From assembly GCA_911728435.2 (NCBI GenBank), contig OU452209.1, positions 9,716,869-9,780,868 on the forward strand: a stretch of 64,000 nt of DNA. Reading direction: 5' to 3'. Under the pieces are notes generated by a model. It had not been told where the DNA came from and made no database searches. It saw only the letters and a program-made list of their open reading frames with translations. Position numbers and translations under genes: made by a program. Within the stretch, counting starts at the first letter, position 1; the number at the start of each line of letters is the position of its first letter. The stretch is from Apoderus coryli (Eukaryota > Arthropoda > Insecta > Coleoptera > Attelabidae). Of this stretch, positions 35,663 to 50,600 are shown in pieces.

Positions 35663-38600
35663 GTGGATACATGAAAAGCAAGTTTATTGCACGCCAAATG
35701 TTGAATTTAATTTTTTTTAATATTTTGGACATAACTAGAGTAAAAATGAAGATATGGAAATTAATTAAAACCACAGATCTAGAAACTAGATCTGTGATTA
35801 AAACTTATCCTGTACCTACTAATGCCAGGGTTAAGATGATTAAAATCAGATTTTTAACGGAATGATTTTGTTTTTAAAATTATGAATAATTTAAAAAAGA
35901 GCTTTGAAGTTTTAACACTTAAAATGTATTTGTAAAATTAAACCCAGACACATTGTTATATGATATTATTTATTTTTTATGGTATTAGGTATTTAATATA
36001 TCCTAAACTTTTTGAAGTAGGTAGTGATTTACAGTTTGGGTCTTTGTCATAATTGGCCACAAATTCAAATACTCTAAGAGATACCTAATACAAATATTGA
36101 ATAAAGAATATTATTAAAAGGTAATGGAGTATGTACACAGGAATAACAAATATTTCCTAATAACTGCGATAATAAATAGGATTATAGGATTAGTACCTTT
36201 TGCCAGGTAACAAAAGGTACCTGTTACCTGGATTACGAACCAGTCCAAAAACTAATATGTTTCCTATAAATACTGCAGTATTTGCAGAAATTTATTCATT
36301 CTAATATCGACTGCAGACAGAAACTATTTGATTTAAAATGGCTCAAGCGATGATAAAAGACAAGACTTACAAGTACGAAGTACAATATAAATTTGCAGCA
36401 GAGGAAATTTTAGCGTGTCTAAAAAAGCTCGATTCCCTTCCTGTGACAGCGCGTCACCTCGAGGACACGGAGATTGGCAGAACCGTTAATGAGCTCTGTC
36501 TTTTTGACGGTGAGCTGACAGTAAAGCTACGAAGTTGGTGGTAAAATGGAAAAAAATGTTCGCGAAAGAGCGGAATCTTCCGTTGCCACCAGAAGTGGTG
36601 GAAGCACAAGAGAAAAAATCTCGGAAACGACGACACCCCAACAGACCAAAATCTGGTAAGGTCGAAACAAAATTGTTGAGGGTTTTTGACGAAGAAGAAG
36701 AAGAGAAGAAATAATAGGGTACGATTTTAGATTATAGTGTTTTTGTTTTATTGTTTCCGTGATTTATTTATAACTGTTACTTTTATATTTAGTTTTTATT
36801 TGTTAATATTAAGGTGCCTGTACATACCATTTTGACAATCAAAATGTTATGTTGTTGTAATTCGTAAATTTTTATTATTTGTAAATATTATTGTTGTAAT
36901 ACTTAGTTGATATTTAATAATAAAAAATTCTGTAAACAAACTACTTATGTTAGTATTAATTAGTTTAAATTAAAATTCTTGTTTCACTCGCAAATAAAAT
37001 ATAAAGATATTGAAAAAAAAACACCTAGTTAATATTTCTCAGTAGATATCTGCATAAAAGGTTATTACGGCCCTAATCAGGGCAATCCTGTTGGTAAGGT
37101 AAAATAATAATGAAAATTAAGACAAAGTTGGAAAAGCGCATCAACATTCAATAATTGCAACTTACTCGAACGTTTTAAGAATACGTTTCTATATAAATAT
37201 CTGATAAATCAGGCTTTTAATATTTGATACATTTATTAAAAAAAAAAAAATACATACAGAAAAACAATTTCCATTTTCATAGTTTCGAAGAAAATGTTAA
37301 AAAATGATTTTTGCATATTCTTCTTCTAGGGGCTATACTCCCTTGGTGGTTATCGAAAAAAAAAAGTAGATCACATTGGCGTTCGAAAAGAGTGTAAAAA
37401 TGGGTTTAAAATTTGAAAAAAAAACAAATTTCCTATAATATATAAACTTATTCGCAATATGGAATAATTTTTCATAGTTGTGATAGAATATAACCTAAAA
37501 TTGGTTCACACAGGCGTTCCCAAATAGTGTAAAATGGAAAAAAAATGCCAAACATACCAGGAAAATTGGCCAATTATATATAATTTTGATATAAAATGCA
37601 GCATAAAAAACTTGTTTACCTAGGCCTTCAAAAATAATAGAAAAAGGGTTAAAGAATTAGACAGAATTGGTGTCAAAAATACATGACAAAAATGTATGTA
37701 CCATAGGCGTCCGTGAAGAGTCTTAAAAAAAGTTAGTCAAATCTGTATCCACAAAAACTCAAAACTCACTTAATATTTGGTACAAAAATACTACAGGATA
37801 GTTCTAGATGTTGATTAGCTTTTAAAAAACGTTGATATACCGAAAGTAACCACCTACTTAGCTGTTTTAGTGGAAGGAGCACATTTGTAATTTTTTTTCA
37901 GATTCCCTATAAAATTTAAAGACCACTTTGGGTAGGTAGTGTCAGTATCATGTCAGTTGGGTATCATGCCAAAAAGTCTAAAATTCTAACACGGGATGAA
38001 ATTTACAAGTTTTTAATGGAAGCAGGTAACGAGACTTATTTAATGATGAGGGTAAAATATCTAAATATTTACTTAAATTGATGTCTTTTCTATGTTGCAT
38101 TGTTAATATTTTAGGTAGTACTTTATTAATTATGGGCATTTCGGGCGCATGCCGTCTGGAAGAACTTTCTAAAATGACAGTAGATGTTATAGCAGACAAA
38201 GATATGGTGTTAATAGTAAATGTTCCAGATTCAAAAACAAATATTCATCGCGTTTTTACAGTCTCAAATAAAAACTATATCGAGCTTTATAGAAAATACG
38301 CCAATTTTCGTCCAAGTCATACGACACGAGCAATCGATTTTTTGTAAAATATCACAACAAGTGTTTTAACCAAGTAGGCGGAATAAATATCTACTATTGG
38401 AGCTGTTCCATCCGTTATAGCAAAGTCCCTAAATTTGCCAGATCTCAAAGCATTTACTGGACATTGTTTCAGCAGAACGTCACCTACTCTTCTTGCTAAT
38501 GCTGGTGGTGATATAAGCAGCTTAAAACGCCATGGAGGATGAAATCTTTCACAGTGGCGGAAGGGTACGTGGAGGCTTCAATTAATAGTACAATCGAAAT

Positions 38601-41600
38601 TTCAAATAAAATTTTGTATTGTGAAAAGTTAAATCCAAGCCCTTCCACCTCTCATACTACAAATATATTTAGTTTTCTTTTCTTGAGCCTTATTTCTTCA
38701 ATATTTAGATTTGAGACTTCTTGGGATGAGGCTCACAAATTACACAACAGGTTAAATAACGCCTTGTTATTTATTGTCCAAACATTTTGTAAGAAAACAA
38801 CGTTTCGGCAACGCACATCTGTTGCCTTCTTCAGGTAATATTATACTAAAAATAAATAATAAAAACAATTTACACATGAACAGTTAGGTACAAACAATTT
38901 ACATAAAGGTTACACGACATACTCTCAAACCGGTGTTTTTTTATAGATATGTCGACGATTGCATAGCCCTAGTACCTACCAAAGAAATTGATAACATGAA
39001 AAATGCATTTAACTCGTATCACCCCAATTTACAATTCACTGTCGAATTGGAAAACAACAATACACTTAGCTTCTTAGACTTAAAAATCAACAACCAAATT
39101 ACCAAACCTAATGGGTCCAGAAGGTACACAAACTTCTTCTCAAACCATCCTCTTAATCAAAAAATAAGCGTCGTGATAGGGTTAGCGGACAGAGCAATTA
39201 AGTTAACAGATCCGGAGTATCGAACAGAAACTATTGAAAAAGCAAAGTCTGCCCTTTACAAGAACAACTACCCCAAAAAGTTAGTAGATAAAATATTTAC
39301 AAAACGTATACACAAACTGTACAATGGAAGTGACACAAATTCAAATAATAACCCTTCCACTGGGTATGTGTCAATACCATATGTGACCGCACTTGCCGAA
39401 AACTTAAAAAATAAACTAAAGAAATATAATATCATAACATGTTATGAATACAAATATATTAAAACTCATATATATTCAAAAATAAAATCCAAAACACCGA
39501 CAATGAAAAACACTCATGTGGTATACAAAATTCCATGGAAAGATTGTGACGCAACATACATTGGACAAACCAAACAATACCTAGGTAAAAGATTAAGTAA
39601 TCACAAAAACCCTAACTCAGGACAGACCGCCCTAAAAAAACATTGCGAATCACTAAAACACCAATTCGATTTTAATGGTACCACAATATTAACAAAAGAA
39701 AAAGATAGGAAAAAAAGAGAGATTCTGGAAATGATCCATATTAAAAAAGATCAGAGTAGTGTCAATGACAGAACGGACATTCAATACCTAAGCCTTATTT
39801 ACAACAATATACTATAATTAGTGATGCACGGTCCGAATATTACCATCAGAAATACCAGTTATATTACGTAATATTAACTCTACCATACGGTAACGTTACA
39901 TTGTTACTGTAATATTTCCGAAAAATTTCGTTAATTGTCGGGGTAATATTCCCGGTAATATTCGCTTCAATATTACGTTAAAGTACTAACTAACGGTCTT
40001 TGCTTGTTTCAACATGCTGCAACACGTCTAGTGATAGCTGTTGCTCAGTTCTTACGCCATCGCTATAATATGTGAAGCTCGTTTACATACGAACTAATCG
40101 GAAATTCTTACACAATAACCGTGCCGAAATGAAAAATGTTGCATTAATGACCCCATCAACAGTTACAAATACTTTTAATGAAACTGAATCTGATTTATCC
40201 GAGGAGTTGTCTGCGGATGAGGGTTTAGCAAATAATGACTAAATATTTATTTTTACCGACTGAAAACTATTTTCATCATATGTCCTACATATTCTTTGGC
40301 CTATCTAAGAATTGTGTGATTAAGTTTTAAGGATTTTTTTCAGTTTGTGATATCCCTGTTGAAAATACCGTATAGAATCATATTAAAACTTGATCTGGAT
40401 CTATAAGTATCTATAAGTGAATGTAGGTTTTAATCTGGCTTTGACAAGCTCTATGTTATTTTAATAGTAATCTTATATGATTCAATATGGTTTGGGTTTA
40501 TTTGGATATACATATAAAACACATCAATGGAATTGTATTGGTCTCTATAAGTTTTAAATATGATTAGATCTAATATGGCATTACAGATTCAAAACAAAGT
40601 GGGTTTTATACGGATTTAATAGGTTAAAATGAATAGTGTTTAATATGGAATTACTGAATAAAAATTACCATGGAACGAATTGGTTTCAATATGGATTAAT
40701 AAGAAATTCTTTATTTGGAATTTATTGGTTTCAATAAGGTATTCCAAATCAAATGTTTAATTTGGTTTTATCAGTTTGAATTAGTTTTTATGCGGCATAA
40801 AACTGCTTATTTCAATTGCGTTTAATATGGAAGTACTGAATAAAAATTACCATGGAACGAATTGGTTTCAATATGGATTAATAAGAAATTCTTTATTTGG
40901 AATTTATTGGTTTCAATAAGGTATTCCAAATCAAATGTTTAATTTGGTTTTATCAGTTTGAATTCGTTTTTATGCGGCATAAAACTGCTTATTTCAATTG
41001 CGTTTAATATGGAAGTACTGAATAAAAATTACCATGGAACGAATTGGTTTCAATATGGATTAATAAGAAATTCTTTATTTGGAATTTATTAGTTTCAATA
41101 AGGTATTCCAAATCAAATGTTTAATTTGGTTTTATCAGTTTGAATTAGTTTTTATGCGGCATAAAACTGCTTATTTCAATTGCGTTTAATATGGAAGTAC
41201 TGAATAAAAATTACCATGGAACGAATTGGTTTCAATATGGATTAATAAGAAATTCTTTATTTGGAATTTATTGGTTTCAATAAGGTATTCCAAATCAAAT
41301 GTTTAATTTGGTTTTATCAGTTTGAATTAGTTTTTATGCGGCATAAAACTGCTTATTTCAATTGCGTTTAATATGGAAGTACTGAATAAAAATTACCATG
41401 GAACGAATTGGTTTCAATATGGATTAATAAGAAATTCTTTATTTGGAATTTATTGGTTTCAATAAGGTATTCCAAATCAAATGTTTAATTTGGTTTTATC
41501 AGTTTGAATTCGTTTTTATGCGGCATAAAACTGCTTATTTCAATTGCGTTTAATATGGAAGTACTGAATAAAAATTACCATGGAACGAATTGGTTTCAAT

Positions 41601-44600
41601 ATGGATTAATAAGAAATTCTTTATTTGGAATTTATTGGTTTCAATAAGGTATTCCAAATCAAATGTTTAATTTGGTTTTATCAGTTTGAATTAGTTTTTA
41701 TGCGGCATAAAACTGCTTATTTCAATTGCGTTTAATATGGAAGTACTAAATTAAAATTACCATGGAACGAATTGGTTTCAATATGGATTAATAAGAAATT
41801 CTTTATTTGGAATTTATTAGTTTCAATAAGGTATTCCAAATCAAATGTTTAATTTGGTTTTATCAGTTTGAATTAGTTTTTATGCGGCATAAAACTGCTT
41901 ATTTCAATTGCGTTTAATATGGAAGTACTGAATAAAAATTACCATGGAACGAATTGGTTTCAATATGGATTAATAAGAAATTCTTTATTGGGAATTTATT
42001 GGTTTCAATAAGGTATTCTAAATCAAATGTTTAATTTGGTTTTATCAGTTTGAATTAGCTTTTCTGCGGCATAAAACTGCTTATTTCAATTGCGTTTAAT
42101 ATGGAAGTACTGAATAAAAATTACCATGGAACGAATTGGTTTCAATATGGATTAATAAGAAATTCTTTAATTGGAATTTATTGGTTTCAATAAGGTATTC
42201 CAAATCAAATGTTTAATTTGGTTTTATCAGTTTGAATTAGTTTTTATGCGGCATAAAACTGCTTATTTCAATTGCGTTTAATATAGAATTGCTGAATAAG
42301 AATTTCCACGATGCGATTGGTTTCAATACGGATTCAATAAAAAATTCCATTCATGTCCGTTATCCTAAATAATGCAGATTTCTTGAGCTCCTTATTTTAA
42401 GAAATTATTGCATAAAACAACACGGCGTCTTAAGTTATTAAAATAAAATATATACCTAAACATTAATAATGTAAGGGTTATTCTTTCGTACTGAACTAAG
42501 TGAACAATCTGAAAATTGTCAGTTCATTCACGATTGTGCGTATTGTTTCGACATCGGTCACTTCTAACAAACTGATTAAAATTCCTACCCCCGTTGCCGC
42601 TTACTGATCAACCTCTAGGTACCGGTTAGTTCGTTCAGTTAACAGTCAACCTCTAAAAGTATTGAGAGATAATAATTGGCATATGATTTCGAATCAAACC
42701 AATAAATTGTAAAAGTTTAAAACATGGATAATAATATCATGGAAGAAATAATTTTCCAGTTTTCAGAGCAGATTTGGTTGTTTTCGAGGTTAAGTGAAAG
42801 ACAATCATAAAAAAGATGATCTTTCGGTTTCGCCAAATATTCAGTTCAGTATAATCACATTCAGTTTAATCACACTCACTTGTTCAGACCAATCACTACG
42901 AAAGAATAACCCTATAGATAGGTGAGGTCATTGTCTTTATAAAGACAACTACTACTTTGTTTTTTGTGTTTTGAAAAAATAGTTATGATTTTCTTACCGT
43001 ATCCACTGTTGCCGATAACATGCTTAAACATAATATTATAATGTTATAGCTGCTCAGATTTTACAACATATTATGTTACGTCACCAAGAAAAAAAGGTCA
43101 ATTGTTGGCCAATTTAGTATATAAAAAATCCTAGTACAGATTCATTAAATTCATCTTACAGTACAAATTTAGTACCAGATTTAGTGCAAAATTGTAATAA
43201 TAATTATTATGTTACAACCGGCAACGCTGACCATTTACTAATACTCAGTGTTGCCGAGGTATAGTCTTCACTATTACCAAAGACATTAATCTTTGATATT
43301 ACCTACCTATATACATAATTATATACATAGTAATTTTTACTAACGCACAGATAGGTATTCAAAATTTAATTACATTTTTTACATAAGAAAAGATGGCAAA
43401 GTATATCCAAAGAGTCACAATTGCGTTGGCATGAACATACATTTGCTCCTGGTTTTGCCTATGACATGATAACCCAGTTAACACACTAACGTGAAAATGA
43501 CGTTCTTTTAAGGTCGTAACTCGTCGTCCACGTCATAGACCAAAAAGTGACGTAATTAATCACGTGATATTCATGACGGCATTTTTTGCGTTTAAATAAA
43601 ACGTGTTTTTCACGTCATTTTTGTGTCATAAAAATCACACATCACATACATCCGCCATTTATGATATGATAATCATAACGAGTATTTATTACTACATTTA
43701 GAATTACCGATTCTACTATATTACCTTTCTCTAATATTTGAGTCAAAATTGCTGAAATTTATCATTTCTTTTCTATAGTCCGCATTGTTGCCAATGAGCT
43801 ACGTTTAGTTTAGATTATCGTATTTTATCAAGAGTTCTGTCATTGTCTTTAAGACAATGGTTCTCTCCACATTTGTTAAAATTTTTTAGAAAATCAGGCT
43901 ATAATTCGATCTGGCAACACTGGTTGATAAAGTTTTACGTTTCGTCGGCATGCGTTGTTTTGTTCTTGTTTATTCGCAAATTTTGTGGTTAAGTTTCTTA
44001 TAGAGAATACCTACATTTGTTTTTATATTTTATATTTACTTAATGTATTTTATTTACTGCGGGTTTGGTGGTTGGAGCAATACAATATTATAACATGGTT
44101 GGAGGTGCTACGTATTTTCCATTTCTTTTAAATAATGGTGATAAAGCTCTGAAGTGAAATTGCGCGTCTAAATTGTAGAGGTTATCTGAAGGTTACTCCA
44201 CTAATTAAAATTAAAGATTTAATTTTTAAGCTAAATGCCTTATATTGGTGTACAATTTAAAATCGACGAAAGCATTGCCGTCATAAGTAAAACATGGTTA
44301 ACACCACAAAAACAAGATGTTTTTGGCCGCCGTATAAACATCAATGGGAATTGGATAAGGCGGCCAAAGAATTGTTGTCACCTTCGTATGATTGGAAGAC
44401 ATATGAAATTAATAAATATTATTTTGAATTCGGTAGGTACCAGCAATTACTACTACTCGTAATAATTTTTCATTACTATACTTGTTGTGTTGTACTAATT
44501 TAATTAAGTTTTCCGGGTTTTGAAATAGTAAACTACCTACTAAATTTAATTTTTTTCTTGTTGTGTTTTTAGATACTTATTTGAAGGCTAAAGAAAAAAT

Positions 44601-47600
44601 AAAAGCGCTTGAATATAATTCAGCATCAGAACTTCCAAGTGATAACGAAGATGAACTTTTTTATAAACCGATGCAGAGGCGAATAGTGCGTCCCGCAAGA
44701 TATTTGAACGAATCAGATGAAGAAGTAGAATGTTCGCCCACAATAAGCAAAATAAAAAGACCCAATTTAGATCCAGTAAAAGGTAGGGAGAATTTAATTA
44801 GCTACATTTTAAATCTACAGGTATCTATACTTAATGTCAATTATTATTATCTACGACTTATAATTAAAAAATATATATCTACCTAACTACTTATGCTCTA
44901 TAAGGTTATTGAATTAATTTATTTTTTGCTATACTGTTTTAGCAAAGGTAAAGGAAGTTTTACTGCAGTCTACACCGCGGTCTACACCTAAACTACGATT
45001 CAATACTGTTGACGACTCTGAAACCATATGTTCACTTTTTAGTGAAAACCAGAACATAAATGTGAGAAGCGCCCAATTAAAAGATAATGGTAAAATGCGT
45101 ATAATTTTAGATACCTACCTAGGTTGTTTTTATTTATGTATTTTTTTTTTGTACATTAGACATTTTAAAGAAATTGCTTGATACAGTCATTCACATAAAA
45201 CAACAAAATAAACAAATATTAAGCCTTGTGGAAAATTTAAGCAAGGATCAAAAAATACCCAAGAGAAGCCTTCCTGAAAATTTACCGATCAACTTTCCGT
45301 GCACGAACGAAGAAGAAATTTGTCTCTTAGAAGATTTTTTAAAAAACAACGACAATTTCAGTGCATTGGTAAGATTTAAATCTTTATATGCTATCATGAG
45401 GTATAGGTTACTTTTTTCAGGCTAGTTACTTAGCAAGTATAGGAGGGAGAGATTTGACGAATAAAACTAACAACGTGTTAAAAACACTGCTTCGTGACGA
45501 TATTGCCAGCCATTACAGCTTTTATGGAAAACGTCTCAACAAAAAAGTTTTTAACGATAGTCTACTTAAGGACGTAGTTGTTGGTACGTTTTTTTAATTT
45601 ATTTGAAATTATAAAATGAATTAAATTAAATCATTTATCAACAAGAATTTTACTTCTTAAATATCTAGTGAATTCATTAATTTAGAGAATGTTGACAAAT
45701 TTCTCAATTTCCCTCTTTTGCAGAAGCTATAAAAATAAACTGCGCTGACTGTTCCCAAAAGGACATAGAAAACATAATAAAAGTCTGGTTAAAACATGCA
45801 CCGCAAAGACTTAAGAATGCAACCAAACAGTAGTGGAAGAAAAGTTAAAAATGTGGTCGGTCGAAGACAATTGCAGCGAAGAGTGCGGGAGGACATAAAT
45901 AATATTTTAGCTGAAGTAAGAAATAATAATAATACTGTCTGTAATTTGATAATTCGATCGAATTCTTGCTTGGAATCTCAACATGATATAGAAACTGTTC
46001 GAAGCAGCTTTAATAATACTAACAATTGTGTAATAGAAAAAAATGTAATTAATCAGGTAGATACAGATACAATTTATGATGAAGATGAGTTGAGTATAAT
46101 ATCAGGTGTTAGGGATACCATAAATGACTTTAATGAAATAAATACAGATTTTCTTACTGATTTCAAATCTTGGGTTATACCCTGGACTATAAACCATAAC
46201 ATTCCAAAATGTGCTGTTACTGATATGCTAAAGTTTTTATCTAAACATCACCCCAACTTACCCTTAGATAGTAGGACAATATTAAAGACTCCTAGAAATA
46301 GAGTTGTAAATGTTTTAAATAATGGAGAATTTTGTTACTTGGGATTAGAATCGAACATAAAAAATCGGTTGTTGGAAACATATATTGGAAATTTGGAAAA
46401 TCTTATAGAAGTTTCTTTTAACATTGACGGAATTCCGTTGTTTAATAGTTCAAATATTCAGTTTTGGCCCATTCTAGGATTAATTAAAAAATTAAAATGT
46501 TAAACCCAGAGGAAATTCTGAAAGAAAATTCACGAAAGCCAATGAGACTAAATAATTTGAGGGAACAACTGAAAGCAACAAATGAGTTATTAAATGTTCA
46601 ATGGTTGCAAAAAATGTCTTCGACGTTGTTTCAAAACTAAGTAAGAGTGAAATCATATTATTTAGCTTTATCCATCTAGTACTTAGTAGTTTATAAAATG
46701 TTTGCTTGCTATTTTTGTAGAAACTGTGTTCTTGGTCCTTACCAAGAACACAGTTTCTCCTTAGAAGGTAGCTTTGGTATTTTGAAAACCGTATAATTTT
46801 GAACGTTCAAGTATCATTGATATCATGACTAAAATAGAACTTTTGGGTTCTCACTTGCTACCGTTTTATAGGTTTCATTATGATCATGAGGCAGATTTTC
46901 CTTATGACACGAAGTTAAAAAAACCAATTCAGGAAGTTTATTTTATTTCCACACCAATAATTTAATTTATTATTATTTGCAATGTTTTTAAACAAATTTT
47001 GTATTCAGTGCGATAAGAAGTCTGCCGTTCTATGATTCTTATACGTTTGCAATTTAAGGTTTTGTTTGTGGACTTATTTGTTGTTCTTTCTATATTTCAA
47101 TATTAATCTTCAAGTACATTTCTGTCTCATCCACCTAATTATAATATCTTTTATTCAGTCTGGAAAATTAACAAGAACCCTGTCCGAGGACATTACAATG
47201 TTTGTATTGTAAATACTTACGTTTTACCATTTAAACTCTGAAATGCTCCCCAGTACAGGTTCTGCATTGAAATGTGAATGTTTAATTGTTAGGTTTTCCA
47301 GCATTAGGTTGCTGCAGGCCAATGATGAGTGTATTATACTCTCGAAACGTGTCTCTATAAAGGCGTTAATATAAAACATATTTGTGGTGACATTTGTTTT
47401 TTACTTTGCTATTAAAATTGTACACCGCTCGCTGTAAGAATGGCCTATTTATTCAAATTTTATTTCTGTTTGGGCATATTTAGATGGCATATCTGAAGCC
47501 AATACATGGAACTGATTCGTTTTGCATTTTCAGATATTACAACATTTTATTTAATTAAAAAAGGGACTGATGAATTCGCCATGCGTACCCAGTTATCAAA

Positions 47601-50600
47601 AGTAAATACCTGGATTGGGATAAAGGTATCCGATATTAATAGGGCGCCCCGGCAGAGCTGTGGTAAGTACCAATTAAATAAAAGGATTGTTTATGTAATG
47701 AACTGCTTAACAGTATTTTCATAACTGATATTTTAATATTCCAATGTCTAACTTTTCCACAAAAAGTTAGTCATGGACTTGAAATTTTTTTTAGATGGGA
47801 TGAAAAATAATTCAAAGAGAATACGGAAACCTCTGAAGAAATAAACGTAGAGAGTGAAGATATTTTAGACAATAAGACATGAGGAACGGAAAGTTAGTAT
47901 TATTCAATAACAATTTTATGTTATAATTTTTTCTATAAAAAAAGTCCTAACATCTTTTTTTTTTATTAGTATTTTATAGTCGACAAAAATATTGGGTTTA
48001 CTTTTTATCCGTTTTATACACTTTTCACGGGATTCTCTAAGGCACTCATTTTATATCGCGTATGTAGACCAAGTTTACTATGTGGCTATGTGGTGTATCT
48101 GCTGTCTTCAGGCAAGCCCAGTAAGATTTTTAGGTAGTTATGTTTTTTTTTATTTTGCCAAAAGTTCAGAACTTAGAAATGTTCAGTAGTATGGTTTACC
48201 AAATTTGGTTCAACAAGTACTTATTTACGTATAAAATGACCTAAAACACTTATTTATGATAACATTCCAAAAATAATTTTCATTAAACTTAGCCGCGCAA
48301 TATATTATGGAGCCCTAAAACTTTAATAGCTACTTATTTAGTTCACAATATATATCTTCTAAAACATTTCCATAATCAGATTATTATTGAAACCCAAGAC
48401 AAGACGTCTTTAAACTTCTTTACGCCTACGCCAGTGTGGTGATTTTAAAAGACTAGACACTTGCCTGATATAAATTAAATAATTAGGTATATTATGATTA
48501 TTAATTTCGCGTAAAAATTTAGTATTCATCATTTTACATAATATATGTATGACAAAAAATATATGTTAGCTCAAAGAACTATTAATATGTTCTAAATAAA
48601 ACATAATTGAATTATGATTTTGATATCTTTGGGTTGGTTTCTACTCATCGATTAAGTATTATTAATATTTTATATTTTGTTTTAGGTGAACATTGAGATA
48701 AATATTGACATGTAATTTTAAAATAGAAAAAAAGTACATGTAACCGAGTGCAGACTGTTTTTTGCTTCCACAAATCCCAAAGTTATGGTTTTTTAAAACA
48801 ATAATTCTAGACATATATAAAAAATAATAATAATAAATGAAAATTAATTCGACGAAGAGGTAAGTAATTCTATAATACTATAGACCTTAACGTTTTTCAA
48901 CAAAATTGAAGAGTTATAATTTATTTATAATAATATACAGGGATTTACATTTAAATCCGTTCTAGATTTAAACAGGTTCTAGTGGGCAATCCTGATTGAA
49001 TCTGATAACTACAAATGAATCCCAATAGCTTTTGCATTTGGATTTGCTTATAAAACCATATTAAATCCGTTCTAAATGTAAACAGGTTCTATTGGGCAAT
49101 CCTGATAGAAACTGATAACTACAAATTAATCCCAATAGCTTTTGCATTTGGATTTGCTTATAAAACCATATTAAATCCGTTCTAAATGTAAACAGGTTTT
49201 ATTTGGCAATCCTGCTAGAATCTGATAAATACAAATTAATCCCAATAGCTTTTGGATTTGCTTATAAAACCATATTAAATCCGTTCTAAATGTAAACAGG
49301 TTCTATTGGGCAATCCTGATAGAAACTGATAACTACAACTTAATCCCAATGGCTTTTGTATTTGGATTTGCTTATAAAACCATATTAAATCCGTTCTAAA
49401 TGTAAACAGGTTCTATTGGGCAATCCTGATAGAATCTGATAAATACAAATTAATCCCAATAGCTTTTGCATTTGGATTTGCTTATAAAACCATATTAAAT
49501 CCGTTCTAAATGTAAACAGGTTTTATTTGGCAATCCTGCTAGAATCTGATAAATACAAATTAATCCCAATAGCTTTTGGATTTGCTTATAAAACCATATT
49601 AAATCCGTTCTAAATGTAAACAGGTTCTATTGGGCAATCCTGATAGAAACTGATAACTACAACTTAATCCCAATGGCTTTTGTATTTGGATTTGCTTATA
49701 AAACCATATTAAATCCGTTCTAAATGTAAACAGGTTCTATTGGGCAATCCTGATAGAATCTGATAAATACAAATTAATCCCAATAGCTTTTGCATTTGGA
49801 TTTGCTTATAAAACCATATTAAATCCGTTCTAAATGTAAACAGGTTCTATTGGGCAATCCTGATAGAATCTGATAAATACAAATTAATCCCTATAGCTGT
49901 TGCATTTGGATTTGCTTATAAAACCATATTAAAACGTTCTAAATGTAAACAGGTTCTAGTGGGCAATCCTGATAGAAACTGATAACTACAAATTAATCCC
50001 AATAGCTTTTGCATTTGGATTTGCTTATAAAACCATATTAAATCCGTTCTAAATGTAAACAGGTTCTATTGGGCAATCCTGATAGAAACTGATAAATACA
50101 AATTAATCCCAATAGCTTTTGGATTTGCTTATAAAACCATATTAAATACGTTCTAAATGTAAACAGGTTCTATTGGGCAATCCTGATAGAATCTGATAAA
50201 TACAAATTAATCCCTATAGCTTTTGCATTTGGATTTGCTTATAAAACCATATTAAAACGTTCTAAATGTAAACAGGTTCTATTGGGCAATCCTGATAGAA
50301 ACTGATAACTACAACTTAATCCCAATGGCTTTTGTATTTGGATTTGCTTATAAAACCATATTAAATCCGTTCTAAATGTAAACAGGTTCTATTGGGCAAT
50401 CCTGATAGAATCTGATAAATACAAATTAATCCCAATAGCTTTTGCATTTGGATTTGCTTATAAAACCATATTAAATCCGTTCTAAATGTAAACAGGTTCT
50501 ATTGGGCAATCCTGATAGAAACTGATAAATACAAATTAATCCCAATAGCTTTTGGATTTGCTTATAAAACCATATTAAATACGTTCTAAATGTAAACAGG

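Larger units (their letters stand above)
35243..38297. repeat. Right arm of large Crypton-linked inverted duplication
   Basis: Reverse complement of 31515-34480. It differs by a TA microsatellite expansion (35575-35656), a 33-bp insertion (35764-35796) and a 1-base deletion in the TFIIS-type gene. The Crypton gene continues past the arm end. Confidence 0.88.
46504..48944. other. Non-coding interior of the 11.3-kb element
   Basis: Contains the hairpin at 46719-46758 and a hammerhead-like string near 47322. 46500-46640 is still weakly coding-like (ENSRKPMRLNNLREQLKATN), perhaps a displaced C-terminal piece of the transposase-related ORF. No other gene seen. Confidence 0.45.

Noticed and set aside
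35482..35865. 127-codon ORF with long YIYIYI runs
   Set aside because: Translation of a TA microsatellite.
40625..42300. CRISPR-like array
   Set aside because: Units are contiguous and nearly identical with no unique spacers; this is a tandem satellite in a eukaryotic transposon.
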